From Nakaseomyces glabratus (Eukaryota; Ascomycota; Saccharomycetes; Saccharomycetales; Saccharomycetaceae): a stretch of 64,000 nt of DNA. The DNA lies in contig NC_088961.1 in NCBI RefSeq assembly GCF_010111755.1, positions 496,001 through 560,000 of the forward strand, in the 5' to 3' direction. A model generated the notes under the pieces. It was not told where the DNA came from. It did no database searches and saw only the letters and a list, made by a program, of their open reading frames with translations. The translations under genes were made by a program, and so were the position numbers. Below are positions 40,407-50,186 of the stretch, piece by piece (positions within the stretch are counted from its first letter, which is position 1; each line of letters starts with the position of its first letter).

Positions 40407-42218
40407 ATGTCTAATCTATATTCAGCTGGTACACCACATATACAGGAGTTACAAAATATATTAGATTCCCAACAGGAGGAGTGGGCTGCTATTAAGGAGA
40501 ACTATACAACTCAAAATTCATTAATTGCTAAAGAAAACTGTACACTCAAAATGAAACTTAGCGAACTAGAAAACAAGGTCAGCCAACTCATTAGAGAAAA
40601 CGTGCAACTTAGATCTCAGGTCAGTCTTAATAAACTGGAATTTCAAAACAAGCTAGCTTCCCAAATAAATGTCCTAGAAAATGGTGTCATACAAAGACTG
40701 GAAGAGGTTCTATACATGTTCGATAGCATACGAAAAAAAGAATCATTACCCAGCCGACCAACAAGTACAAATGAAACAGTAGATAGAATTAAAAAACGGA
40801 GGCAATCAAATGAGGAAGCCAGGAATAGAAGAAGAAGTAGGTCAGTATCTACAGGATCAGCCCATTCGACTTCATCAATGAAGAGACGGTCATCTACCTT
40901 TGGGGAGGATTTGATTGACGCCTCGATCAAGAGAGCACTAGATAATGCTCAATCAAACTCTTTACAGACATCTGATACTTTGAGATTAAGTGAGCTACCA
41001 GGTTTAAACGAAATTGATACGAATAATGTTAATAATGATAATCTACTATCACCAATACCGCATAAGAAGAGAAAAAGCAACAGAAGAAAATCTATCTATG
41101 TTCCAGAACTACCGAAACCTAACAACGAGCCACTTATGGAAAATACTATTGAACAACAGGAAAATATTTGTTCAGAATCCTTAATACAAGAAGGCGAACA
41201 ATCTGAAAAATTAGGAGAAAATTTGGATGCTGATCAGAGCCATGTAGAGGATCAGTCCTTTAGTTTCACAAATTCAGTATTGGAGTATTCGATTCCGGAA
41301 GAAAATACTTTACCTAAACAAGATATATTGGATGAAACTGAGAAAAGAGACACTGCTGTAAATCAAAAGAAAAAGCTAGAAATTTTCCATGACCCACCTG
41401 TAGAGGAGTTATCTTCAAGCAAAAATGAAAAGCCGCCAGAGAATTCTATTACGAACGATCCTGCCTTTATTACAGTAACTGGAAACAATAAGGTGAAACA
41501 TTCCATGAAATCAAGAAAACCTAAGAAAAATAAAGGATCTGTAGATGAGAGTATGCCTTGCACCCAGTCAACTGAATCTGTAGACTTTGACAGACCTAGA
41601 AGAACAAGAGGTAAAACTGTGGACTATAGGCTGCCTTCTCTAAGGGCAAAAATGAGGAGACCAACTGAAAAACTAGTTGATGCTACTACAACTGTAAATA
41701 TCCAAGATTTACAAGTAAAATACAAAAAGTCCAAGAAGGTACTTGAGAAAGAACTCAAGACAGATATGAAAGCAATGAAATCTCCTAAAAAAAATGAAAA
41801 AACATTTGAGTCTGGGACTATTTTCAAAAAGATTTCCAGAGACAATGAAAGTAGGCCCAGTAGTACCCATAGCACCAGTAGTGTCGATGCGGAATGCTCA
41901 CACAACAACAGTCATAGCGAAAATATAAACTCTTCAATTAATGATACAACTCATTCTTCATTCAACAACAGCACTAAATCTGTACTTTCAGATATTACAA
42001 ACATATCTAAAAATAAGCAACAACAGAAAACAAAGAAGCTGTTAAAGACAGCAATTATCAATGATATATATGACGATAAAACTAAGAATGCGCAGAAAAC
42101 TGTGAGTTTCAGAGTCAATGAGGATGATCTGTCAGTTTTTGACTTAATACAGCATAATGATACCAATAAGTCAAGTCCCAAAACTTATAGGTCAAGATCC
42201 AGAAAGAATAAAGCTTAA
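40407..42218 (+). CDS. SGO1: Shugoshin Sgo1, centromeric cohesion protector
   Basis: The 603-residue protein (S. cerevisiae 590) has the two shugoshin signatures. The N-terminal coiled coil spans about 40-100 and contains LIRENVQLRSQVSLNKLEF, the PP2A-binding region. The C-terminal basic SGO motif near residues 392-415 reads RPRRTRGKTVDYRLPSLRAK, which binds phosphorylated H2A. The middle is acidic, Ser/Asn-rich and poorly conserved, as is usual. Family knowledge: Sgo1 recruits PP2A and condensin to pericentromeres, senses lack of tension, and supports bi-orientation in mitosis and cohesion protection in meiosis I. The following gene, CDC21, is convergent, as YOR073W is with YOR074C. Confidence 0.95.
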   Translation: MSNLYSAGTPHIQELQNILDSQQEEWAAIKENYTTQNSLIAKENCTLKMKLSELENKVSQLIRENVQLRSQVSLNKLEFQNKLASQINVLENGVIQRLEEVLYMFDSIRKKESLPSRPTSTNETVDRIKKRRQSNEEARNRRRSRSVSTGSAHSTSSMKRRSSTFGEDLIDASIKRALDNAQSNSLQTSDTLRLSELPGLNEIDTNNVNNDNLLSPIPHKKRKSNRRKSIYVPELPKPNNEPLMENTIEQQENICSESLIQEGEQSEKLGENLDADQSHVEDQSFSFTNSVLEYSIPEENTLPKQDILDETEKRDTAVNQKKKLEIFHDPPVEELSSSKNEKPPENSITNDPAFITVTGNNKVKHSMKSRKPKKNKGSVDESMPCTQSTESVDFDRPRRTRGKTVDYRLPSLRAKMRRPTEKLVDATTTVNIQDLQVKYKKSKKVLEKELKTDMKAMKSPKKNEKTFESGTIFKKISRDNESRPSSTHSTSSVDAECSHNNSHSENINSSINDTTHSSFNNSTKSVLSDITNISKNKQQQKTKKLLKTAIINDIYDDKTKNAQKTVSFRVNEDDLSVFDLIQHNDTNKSSPKTYRSRSRKNKA

Positions 42219-42397
42219 TTAATTTCTTGCCGTAGCATGACTATTTATCGTCATACTGTATTACCTTAGATAGAACTAATTCCATATTCTTTTTCTTTTC
42301 TTTTTTCCTTGAATCAGATATAATGATGCCATTATTTCAATAAGATAACTCTATATATTTAAAAACTGCTGAAAGTAAGAAACAAATGTAACGCTGA

Positions 42398-43294
42398 TTA
42401 AACACTCATATTCATTTGAATTCTTGGATGTGGATCGTATTCCTCTAACACAAAATCCTCAAATTTAAAGTCATCAATGTCAGATACCTTCCTATTTATC
42501 CTCAGTTTTGGGAAGTCTCTTGGAGTTCTTGATATTTGTTCCTTCAATGCATCAACGTGGTCCTTATATACATGGGCATCACCTAATGTGTGAATAAATT
42601 CACCTGGTTCCATATCACAAACATGTGCAATCATTTTTGTTAATAGTGCATAAGATGCAATATTGAAAGGAACACCAAGGCCCATATCACAAGATCTCTG
42701 GTATAACAGGCAAGAAAGTTGTGGCTTGCCATCCTTTGGAAAGTTAACGTAAAATTGGGAAAAAACATGACATGGAGGCAATGCCATTTTAGGAAAATCA
42801 GGTGGGTTCCACGCACTCATGATTATTCTTCTGTCGTATGGATTTGTCTTCAACTTGTGGATAACTTCTTTCAGTTGATCAACACCTTGACCTGTGTAGT
42901 CATCTTCACAGGTCTTGTATTCAGCACCAAAATGTCTCCATTGGAAACCATAGACTGGACCTAGATCACCTTCTCTTCTGTCAACAAAACCCATCTTGTC
43001 CAAGTATTCACGGGACCCATTTCCTTCCCATATTTTAACACCTTGATCGGATAGTTTCTTAGCGTCAGTACAGCCTGCAATAAACCACAACAGTTCTAAG
43101 ATGATACCTTTCGTAAAAACTTTCTTGGTAGTTAATAGAGGAAAAGTGTCATCTTTCAAACTAAACCTAAGCTGTGGAGGTGCGAAAAGACTATACGTAC
43201 CTGTACCTGTTCTGTCTGGTCTAAATTCACCCTCTTTTATAATTCTCTCACACAAATCTAAGTATTGTTTCTCTTCTAAGTTTGTAACTGTCAT
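42398..43294 (-). CDS. CDC21: Thymidylate synthase
   Basis: The 298-residue protein (S. cerevisiae 304) shows all thymidylate synthase landmarks: [17 protein letters not shown] near 28-44, the dUMP phosphate-binding [14 protein letters not shown] at 151-164, the catalytic cysteine C175 in [12 protein letters not shown], and the folate site near [18 protein letters not shown]. Reaction: dUMP plus 5,10-methylene-tetrahydrofolate gives dTMP and dihydrofolate, the only de novo source of dTMP. The start is the ATG at 43294. Two MCB elements upstream fit periodic G1/S transcription by MBF, known for CDC21 in S. cerevisiae. It is convergent with SGO1 and divergent from UFE1. Confidence 0.98.
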   Translation of the reverse strand: MTVTNLEEKQYLDLCERIIKEGEFRPDRTGTGTYSLFAPPQLRFSLKDDTFPLLTTKKVFTKGIILELLWFIAGCTDAKKLSDQGVKIWEGNGSREYLDKMGFVDRREGDLGPVYGFQWRHFGAEYKTCEDDYTGQGVDQLKEVIHKLKTNPYDRRIIMSAWNPPDFPKMALPPCHVFSQFYVNFPKDGKPQLSCLLYQRSCDMGLGVPFNIASYALLTKMIAHVCDMEPGEFIHTLGDAHVYKDHVDALKEQISRTPRDFPKLRINRKVSDIDDFKFEDFVLEEYDPHPRIQMNMSV

Positions 43295-43579
43295 CCCTGA
43301 TTGGTGTTTTCGATATCTGCCTTAACTGGGGTCTATTATTTCACTTAATCTGCAAAACAAAGCTGTCAGATTCTTTTGGTTCTGTCCTTCCAGTGCCTTC
43401 ATGAAGGTTAACTTATATACAAACAGTATACTGGATGCTGTCTGCTAATACCATATACAACAATCGATAGAAATGAATCTGTATTATTCACTGTGGCATA
43501 TGTAATTTGACTTCTCTACTGAATAGGCAACCTAATTTGAGGACCTTTATTTCATTCTACGCCACTTTCTAAAGTCATT

Positions 43580-43632
43580 ACGCGTTATTTACACTTTTTT
43601 TTCTTAGAGGCATCTTCGTCCATATAACGCGT
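43580..43632. promoter_or_regulatory. Pair of MCB elements (ACGCGT) for CDC21
   Basis: ACGCGT occurs at 43580-43585 and 43627-43632, 286 and 333 bp upstream of the CDC21 ATG. This is the exact MluI-type site bound by MBF (Mbp1-Swi6). In S. cerevisiae the same motif drives CDC21 in late G1. Confidence 0.8.
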
Positions 43633-43674
43633 ACCAATTCCTAGTTGTGAAGAGAAGAAGATATCTAACTTTGT

Positions 43675-43680
43675 CACGTG
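43675..43680. promoter_or_regulatory. Cbf1-type E-box (CACGTG)
   Basis: The context GTCACGTGAT fits the RTCACRTG consensus of Cbf1. It lies 43 bp beyond the distal MCB. Which of the two flanking genes it serves cannot be told. Confidence 0.45.
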
Positions 43681-44527
43681 ATTCAATTTAGTTTTCCCAC
43701 AGCAAAGTCACTTGATGTTTAGCAACGTTTTGGTCCCTGCAAACTTGTTAACATTATCTGTATATTTTAGTTGTCATATACATCCTTTCACTTATTCTTC
43801 GTTGCTGATTTATATCAGGCACCGATAAATGATGGATAACACGCTTCTCCCGACTTCATTACTTACACGAACATCCCGGTGCAATTTTTGACTATGAAAC
43901 GGGAGAGTGACATTGTGTTGCAAATTGAAGCTTTCAATTTGACATGAGCTAGTCTCATATTATAAATCAGGCCACAATGCTTATATCTTCCCAGCCAGGA
44001 GCAAGTGGCAATCTCAAATTTACCAATCTGGGTTCTGAGAAAGCAACATCGCGGAAATTAAACGATAACTGTTTTCAACTTTGTAATACTTTAGCACAAC
44101 CTAGATATCTTATTTGAATAAGCTGAAGAAGTTTATTAGAACTTGTTTGGACAACCGTAAATAAATAAATCTTAGCGCTTAAGTTATTTTGAGCAATTTG
44201 GATAGTACATACACATATCGTAAAAGACGTTAATGTACCTGACTTCACGTAGTATATGATATTAGTTTTGGCAGAATAATAAATCCGGAGTAAAGTCTAT
44301 AGAAGGGTAATAATTTGCATTCGGCTTATAATTGTGGAAGAGTATTCGTTCTGTGGGCGGCTAAAATTGTGTATACTGACATTAGTTTGATTTAGACAAA
44401 ACAGCGAATTTTAGAAGTGAAGAAGGGGATTGAGCTTGAGTATAGTGGAAACTGAACTTTCAAGGAAGAGACTGTAAAACTTAAATTTAAAAACGCCAGC
44501 AACTGATTTTGGACAACAATTACAAGA

Positions 44528-45550
44528 ATGTCTAACTTAACACCATTGTTTAGGCAATATGTTAGTATAATTGCTGATGAGTCTACTGGGCTTCAAGAAG
44601 CTCAGAGTGAGACTAAGTCCAGTTTGAATGAAATAGTTACAAGGGACTCATTTCTGAAGGAATGTCGAAGCCTTGCAAAATTTCTTTTCGAGTTGAATAC
44701 AGTTTTAAAAAGTGTGTGTGAGGAATATATGAACGATTTCAGCATGACTGAAGCAGAGAAGGATAACTTTGATGCCGAGGCCAGACTGCAATTGCAGGAA
44801 TATGTGAAGAAATTGAAGCATCTGGAGCAATACGAAAAAGGTAGACGGAAACTCATAGATGAACAGATCAGGAAGATTAGTGGCTCATTGAATTTTTTTA
44901 AATACAATAACAGAAATATTGATAAGAGAGACTTTATTAGTTATCAAAACTTCAATAACGACTTTAGGAGTGGTGTGCTACGATCCCTCAATTTGTGGTT
45001 GAAATACGTCTCCTCTGAATTTAGCAACATGCAACAGGAAAGACTAGCATCACAACGTAAATTTCAACAATCTTTATCGTTTTCTCAACCATCTCAAGAA
45101 GTAGATCTGAACAATCATTCTGAGGTCGACTTAACAGAATCCATCTCATTGACAGTATCACAAAGCCAACCAGTAGAGCATATCCAAGATGAAATTAAAC
45201 AATATGAAGAAACCATTTCTCAACTTACCCAGGAACAATTACAAGTACTAGAGACAGAGCATGAAGAGCTTATTAACCAGAAAAACGAACAATTGAAAAA
45301 GGTTGGTTTAATTAATAAAACAATTATGGAAATAGTTGGTGTCCAAAGTGAATTAGCTGCTCACCTTCAAGTTCAATCCCAGAACATTAATTCAATGTTA
45401 GATAATCAAGATATCATTGAAACTAATATTACAAAAGGTAATAAAGAGTTAAAGAAAGCACAGCGTGCTGCCGGAAAGACAGCAAAATTGACGACCTATA
45501 TAGCAGTCATTATTGGCATATTGATTTTGTTACTTGATTATATAAGTTAG
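44528..45550 (+). CDS. UFE1: ER t-SNARE Ufe1 (syntaxin 18 family)
   Basis: The 340-residue protein (S. cerevisiae 346) has an N-terminal helical region beginning MSNLTPLFRQYVSII, the part that binds Sly1 and the Dsl1 complex. A SNARE motif lies at roughly 240-310, and a C-terminal anchor in the last 21 residues ends in DYIS. The heptad-rich segment QLTQEQLQVLETEHEELI is near residue 230. Family knowledge: Ufe1 is the Qa-SNARE for retrograde Golgi-to-ER vesicles with Sec20, Use1 and Sec22, and also acts in ER membrane fusion. It is convergent with SKI7 with only 120 bp between them, as in YOR075W-YOR076C. Confidence 0.94.
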   Translation: MSNLTPLFRQYVSIIADESTGLQEAQSETKSSLNEIVTRDSFLKECRSLAKFLFELNTVLKSVCEEYMNDFSMTEAEKDNFDAEARLQLQEYVKKLKHLEQYEKGRRKLIDEQIRKISGSLNFFKYNNRNIDKRDFISYQNFNNDFRSGVLRSLNLWLKYVSSEFSNMQQERLASQRKFQQSLSFSQPSQEVDLNNHSEVDLTESISLTVSQSQPVEHIQDEIKQYEETISQLTQEQLQVLETEHEELINQKNEQLKKVGLINKTIMEIVGVQSELAAHLQVQSQNINSMLDNQDIIETNITKGNKELKKAQRAAGKTAKLTTYIAVIIGILILLLDYIS

Positions 45551-45670
45551 CTTAAAGCAGCATAAATGGCGACTTGACTAATCTAACTATACAATAATGC
45601 TTCGTAAAATGCATCTTACGTAATTGTCACAAAATAATAATATCTATCTATTAAACTGTCATTCACGTAA

Positions 45671-47854
45671 TCAAAAACTGCGATCATTCAGCAGCAATTC
45701 CCCAAATCCAATAGCCCTATTTTCAAAGAATAGCACAAAAGATTTGGCAGATTCATAACCAGGCTCAAATGCAAGCATGTTCTCACTACTTTTTAGACAT
45801 GCTCGACAGAATATGTATTGAAAGTTATTCAATTTCTCATTATTTTCTGTTTGTTCTACATTTGAAATACAGATGTTGAGGAACCTTCCAACACAGAAAA
45901 TTAATATGTTATTAAAATCCAGTTGCTTAGAACAATTTTTCAGAGACCACATCTTCATGTTAAACTCTGAAGTCTCAATTAACTTAGGTGAATTACAGGA
46001 AGTTAGAATATTGTTGATATTGCTACTTGTTATTGCCTCTGATGGTTCAAAAAGCAAATCAACTGATTGCCCAACAACTGCTACATTAACTGATTTTTTC
46101 TTTCTGAGTGACTCTTTAATGCTCTTAACTACTACCTCTAACCCAGTTCTATTTATCTTGAGTTTTTGACCTTTCAATATCAAACCTCTTTCAATATAAA
46201 AAGGTACAGACAATTGCTGTTCATGCTTATTTCCTGTTTGTATAGCTATTAATTTTTCGCTGTCTAATAGCGTTTGTTCTTGGCTATTCACTAGGCTTGA
46301 TTCCAAAACTTCTTTTTTGAATTGCAATTTATACGATAACAGAACATTCAACAATGATGAGAAACTGCCTTTTGTGAACATTCTTTTCCGATTATCGCCA
46401 TCGTTAGTTAACGCTTCTCCTGTAATTGCACTAGTCCCAATAAAATCACATTTCAGAATGTCGATACCCACTTGCTGATATATTAGTTCTAATTCATGTT
46501 TCATAACTGTATATCTGTCCATATCCCAATCAATTAGATCCATTTTATTAATTATAGTCAGAATTCTCCTAACACCGACTCCATTGCAGTAAATCAACTT
46601 TTCAATTAACCGCTTTTTCATGTCAAAATTTGCTTCATAGTCACCCAATTCTGCACTGACGACAATTATTACAGAATTTCCCACATATCTTTTTGTTTCA
46701 ATAGTAGAGCAAAGATCAAAACTGCCTGGTACCTCATTTATTATTATATCCGTGTCATTATATTTTATATGCAGAGGTTTGATATTGTTGGAATGTCCAA
46801 ACTGCCTTTCCTCTGTCGTTTCATCAACAACCCAACAAAAAGGTGAAGTTGTCAGCAATCTGGTATCCAACTTATCAATCCTTCGAAAGTGCATACGTTC
46901 CATGTCTGTCTTGATAACTCTAATGTCCTCTCGTGTTGTTAGTCCTAGGTGAAATGATAATTGTCCTAAAATGGTAGATTTACCACTACCTGGTAGTCCG
47001 AACATCGGTACTTGAAATGAAGTAGCATTACGATCATTAATAAAATCTTCTACCGTAAGTTGCTGTTTCTGCACCTTAGTCTGATCAGTCATATTATCAG
47101 TGAATCGTTTACTTACTCTTTCTTTGATTTTTATGGGTTTTATGGATAATTGTGCAACATTTTCAGTCACCGCTTGGAATACTTGCTCTTGAGCGGCTAG
47201 AACAATATCATCCGGACTGGGTTTATGGAAGCCTTCAATACTCTTTTTTCTGGCAGACTTATTTCTGGCTGGATAAAATACAGTTAATAACATATCTCTC
47301 TTCTGTTTGTAAAGTTTGTGAACTTTGTTTCGTGAATTAACGAGAAATTTAGAATGGCCACTCAGTCTTCGTATCGTCTTGCTCGAGTCTATATTTATAT
47401 TCAACCGCCCCTGAAGAGCTTTGAACTCTGCCATCTCAACTAAATATTGCTGTTTCAGTTGATCCCGCGATTGCTTATTTGATTGCCCGTTTGGTAAACT
47501 ATCTATTTCAGGTGTCACATCAACAGATTCTTTTTGTTTAGCTTCCTCTACTTTCTTTCTGCTCCTAAGTTCTCTCAATTTTGATCCTAATGTAGAGCTG
47601 CTAGATGTTTTTATGGGTGTGCTTCTAACCTTACCACTGGTTTGATTCAACGCCGCTTGTGATCCATGATTCGCTATTTCAGTATTTGCCTCTGAGTTAT
47701 GTGGACTTTCGGAAGCTGTTTTCTTTCTGTTCCGTAATTTTTCCAATAGACTTGCACTTTTGCTGGTTCCTTCATAATTCTTTGAAGATTCACTAGACTC
47801 ACTACCAGCTTTCTTTAACCTTCGCTGTCGGGCCAATTCTTCCAATCTTGACAT
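45671..47854 (-). CDS. SKI7: Ski7, exosome-Ski complex adaptor (GTPase-like)
   Basis: The 727-residue protein (S. cerevisiae 747) has a disordered, Lys/Ser-rich N-terminal third with helices that contact the Ski complex and exosome, followed by a GTPase-like fold from about 265. The P-loop GLPGSGKST is at 286-294 and the NKMD base-recognition motif at 436-439. The third G motif reads EVPGS at 374-378 where active relatives have DxPGH, so the catalytic His is replaced by Ser. Translation-factor-like beta-barrel domains follow. Family knowledge: Ski7 is the whole-genome-duplication partner of Hbs1; it links the Ski helicase to the cytoplasmic exosome in 3'-to-5' mRNA decay and nonstop decay. 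Presence of a separate SKI7 supports a post-duplication yeast. Confidence 0.94.
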   Translation of the reverse strand: MSRLEELARQRRLKKAGSESSESSKNYEGTSKSASLLEKLRNRKKTASESPHNSEANTEIANHGSQAALNQTSGKVRSTPIKTSSSSTLGSKLRELRSRKKVEEAKQKESVDVTPEIDSLPNGQSNKQSRDQLKQQYLVEMAEFKALQGRLNINIDSSKTIRRLSGHSKFLVNSRNKVHKLYKQKRDMLLTVFYPARNKSARKKSIEGFHKPSPDDIVLAAQEQVFQAVTENVAQLSIKPIKIKERVSKRFTDNMTDQTKVQKQQLTVEDFINDRNATSFQVPMFGLPGSGKSTILGQLSFHLGLTTREDIRVIKTDMERMHFRRIDKLDTRLLTTSPFCWVVDETTEERQFGHSNNIKPLHIKYNDTDIIINEVPGSFDLCSTIETKRYVGNSVIIVVSAELGDYEANFDMKKRLIEKLIYCNGVGVRRILTIINKMDLIDWDMDRYTVMKHELELIYQQVGIDILKCDFIGTSAITGEALTNDGDNRKRMFTKGSFSSLLNVLLSYKLQFKKEVLESSLVNSQEQTLLDSEKLIAIQTGNKHEQQLSVPFYIERGLILKGQKLKINRTGLEVVVKSIKESLRKKKSVNVAVVGQSVDLLFEPSEAITSSNINNILTSCNSPKLIETSEFNMKMWSLKNCSKQLDFNNILIFCVGRFLNICISNVEQTENNEKLNNFQYIFCRACLKSSENMLAFEPGYESAKSFVLFFENRAIGFGELLLNDRSF

Positions 47855-48172
47855 ATCCTGGTTTCATAAAACTTCAAGACTAGCACTCAAAAATCTTTGT
47901 CCCGCTTCAACTTTCAAGTGGCCAATTTAAGGTTACTAGAGGTGCTATGACTTAATTATAATTAACTATCTTTATTCCTCTATCTTAACATCTTCTATTT
48001 GTTAACAATTTCGACGTTTGCTTCTATAGTTCAACCTTTTCAAACTTGGAAAAAGCTCAAGCTGGGCGACTGCTAATGATAAAATATGATGATCGTTCAT
48101 GAATAGTACAATAAGAGTAACGGACAGTGTAAACCATAGGCTTATAATATACTGATAGGATTATTTATACTG
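47855..48172. other. SKI7/RTS2 divergent promoter region
   Basis: This 318 bp AT-rich region has no motif I can name with confidence and no gene. Confidence 0.45.
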
Positions 48173-48898
48173 ATGTCTGAAGATTTCAATAGTGCGAAGT
48201 TCCTAAACAAACAACTGAAAGCTCGGGGACTGCAGAAACTACGATTCTATTGTCAAGTATGCAACAAACAATGTAGAGATCAGAATGGGTTTAAATCACA
48301 TGTGAAATCGCCTTCACACCTAAAGAATATATCCACTGTGACTCAGGATGATATTTTAGAGTTCACAAAGTTGTTTGAAGAGAACTTCCTAAATACCTTG
48401 AAGACTAATCATGGCGAGAAGAAAATAGCTGTGAACAAACTATACAATGAAATTATCAAAGATAGAGACCATATCCATATGAATGCTACTAGCTTTAAGT
48501 CCTTAACTGGATTCATAAAATACCTGAGCAAAGAAGGTAAGATCAAAGTCTATGATGATAATATCGGCGATATGCCGGAGGACCAGGTAGATTTAACCCA
48601 GCTCAATATTAGCTTCATTGACAATTCTGACACAAATTTGAGGCGCAAAGAAAAATTACAAGAGATAGAAGCAGAAGAACTAACCGAATCCAAATTAGAG
48701 GAATATCTTAGAACTAAGAGACAACTTCGGGAACAGGAAGAAGAAGAATCGGATGTTCAGGATACCGACCTTGGATCAAATACTGATATACAACGTGATA
48801 ATCTAACCAATCTCAAAATCCAACTTAAGAAAACGAAAATAAAGCAAAATAAAGTAAAGAAACCACTAAATAAAAACAAAAATAATGTTTTTGGTTGA
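48173..48898 (+). CDS. RTS2: Rts2, Kin17-like zinc-finger nuclear protein
   Basis: The 241-residue protein (S. cerevisiae 232) begins with a C2H2 finger, ligands C27, C30, H43 and H49, inside RFYCQVCNKQCRDQNGFKSH. The Kin17 winged-helix domain follows to about residue 150, with HMNATSFKSLTGFIKYLSKEGK near 102. The C-terminal part is acidic then very Lys-rich (KKTKIKQNKVKKPLNKNKN), a likely nuclear signal. Family knowledge: human KIN17 binds DNA and RNA and is linked to replication and splicing; the yeast protein is poorly characterised. It lies tandem with BUD21, as YOR077W-YOR078W. Confidence 0.92.
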   Translation: MSEDFNSAKFLNKQLKARGLQKLRFYCQVCNKQCRDQNGFKSHVKSPSHLKNISTVTQDDILEFTKLFEENFLNTLKTNHGEKKIAVNKLYNEIIKDRDHIHMNATSFKSLTGFIKYLSKEGKIKVYDDNIGDMPEDQVDLTQLNISFIDNSDTNLRRKEKLQEIEAEELTESKLEEYLRTKRQLREQEEEESDVQDTDLGSNTDIQRDNLTNLKIQLKKTKIKQNKVKKPLNKNKNNVFG

Positions 48899-49331
48899 GA
48901 TAAAAGTTCAAGAAACTGATTAAAAAATCTATTATACCAAAACGAGCATCTACTGCTGACCTACTTAATGTTAATCTAGCAATTTAAAAGCTGATAAACT
49001 AAAGTAACCACAACTAGGAAAGTTGTACAAGGACAAGTGAATATAGCCAAATTGTCCTATATGACCTGCGAGATCGAAATCACCCATAACGATAAATATG
49101 TTTGGTTAAACAAATTTTTTTGCGATGAGCTCGATGAGCTTTAATAGTATTATTCATGTTGACATTGAACTAGTGCCATTAAACAAGCTATTCAAATATT
49201 GAGAAGCTTGATATAATACATTTCTCACAAGGTCACATCTGAGACAAAAGACAGTTGATATTAGTTATCAAAATTACAACATTGTGCATATTGCAGTAGA
49301 AAAATAAAGAAAGCCTTACTGAGCAAATACG
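48899..49331. other. RTS2/BUD21 intergenic region
   Basis: This 433 bp spacer carries the RRPE and PAC elements of BUD21 (49112-49141). No other feature was seen. Confidence 0.5.
49112..49141 (+). promoter_or_regulatory. RRPE plus tandem PAC elements of BUD21
   Basis: An RRPE-like AAATTTTTT at 49112-49120 is followed directly by the PAC consensus GCGATGAGCT at 49122-49131 and a second copy differing in its first base, TCGATGAGCT, at 49132-49141. The set lies about 190 bp before the ATG. RRPE (Stb3) with PAC (Dot6/Tod6) is the signature of ribosome-biogenesis promoters, which fits BUD21. Confidence 0.75.
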
Positions 49332-50024
49332 ATGACTGTAAGCACAAGATCTAAGGAGCATATTAAATTTGATGATAATGATGAAACCGCTCATACAGAG
49401 ACTGAGACACAGGAAAGTGTGAAATCTCTACGGTCCAAGTCTGTTGATGTTAGTGATAGCGACAGCGACAGCGACGATGACGCCCCAGAAGAGGAAGGTC
49501 TAGGAAACGCCAAAGATGAAGTGGAGGATCAAATTAAGAAACAGGAACAAGCTGCGATCCTTGAGAAACAAAGGATAAGAGAAAAGAGAAAGAAAGAAAA
49601 TGAACGTCTTAAAGAGCAACAACTTGAAAAAAAAATGAGAACCGAAGAAATGCAAAAACAAATAGCAGAGCTGGAGAAACTTCAATCACAAACGGTTGAA
49701 AGTGACGAAGAGGAACTCCAGGAATTACCAGAAGATCTGCTTGCTAAAATCAATAATGTTGATCCAACAGCAGGCCAAACGATACCGAAACATATTAACT
49801 TTAATGACATAGACACGCAGGATTTTGTCCCAGAAGTCAAAGAACAGATAAAGAAAAGAAAGAAAAATGCTTTGAAGCAGCTTTGCAAAACTACAATGAA
49901 TAAAGGTGTTGTAAAGGTATCTGTCTTATCTTCAAATCTATCAAAATCGGCTCCAAAAAAAGAAGGAAATGTTACCAATCTAAGAAACAAATGGCTGAAA
50001 AGAAGGTCATTAAACAGAAAGTAA
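49332..50024 (+). CDS. BUD21: SSU processome component Bud21/Utp16
   Basis: The 230-residue protein (S. cerevisiae 214) has an acidic Ser-Asp run near residues 40-55 (DSDSDSDDD), a long charged coiled coil at about 65-122, and the conserved basic C-terminus from 175 on (KKRKKNALKQLCKTTMNKG and NLRNKWLKRRSLNRK). Family knowledge: Utp16 joins the U3 snoRNP-containing 90S pre-ribosome and is needed for normal 18S rRNA processing; the BUD name comes from a bud-site phenotype. The upstream RRPE and PAC motifs fit co-regulation with other nucleolar genes. It is convergent with ATX2. Confidence 0.93.
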   Translation: MTVSTRSKEHIKFDDNDETAHTETETQESVKSLRSKSVDVSDSDSDSDDDAPEEEGLGNAKDEVEDQIKKQEQAAILEKQRIREKRKKENERLKEQQLEKKMRTEEMQKQIAELEKLQSQTVESDEEELQELPEDLLAKINNVDPTAGQTIPKHINFNDIDTQDFVPEVKEQIKKRKKNALKQLCKTTMNKGVVKVSVLSSNLSKSAPKKEGNVTNLRNKWLKRRSLNRK

Positions 50025-50186
50025 TTACGATAAGTCTTATCACTAATCTAAAGTCGATAGATGTCCTTAAATAATCTACATTCCAGGCCAGTATATCACG
50101 TCTTTACATATGCATAAATAATAGCGCTAGTCCATAAGCCTAACTTTCAAATCTAAGCGTTTGCAGTATTCTATTATCTAACCAAT

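Larger units (their letters stand above)
43295..44527. other. CDC21/UFE1 divergent intergenic region
   Basis: This 1.23 kb region holds two MCB elements and an E-box close to CDC21 and nothing recognisable in the half near UFE1. No gene-like frame with an ATG or RNA gene was seen. Confidence 0.55.
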
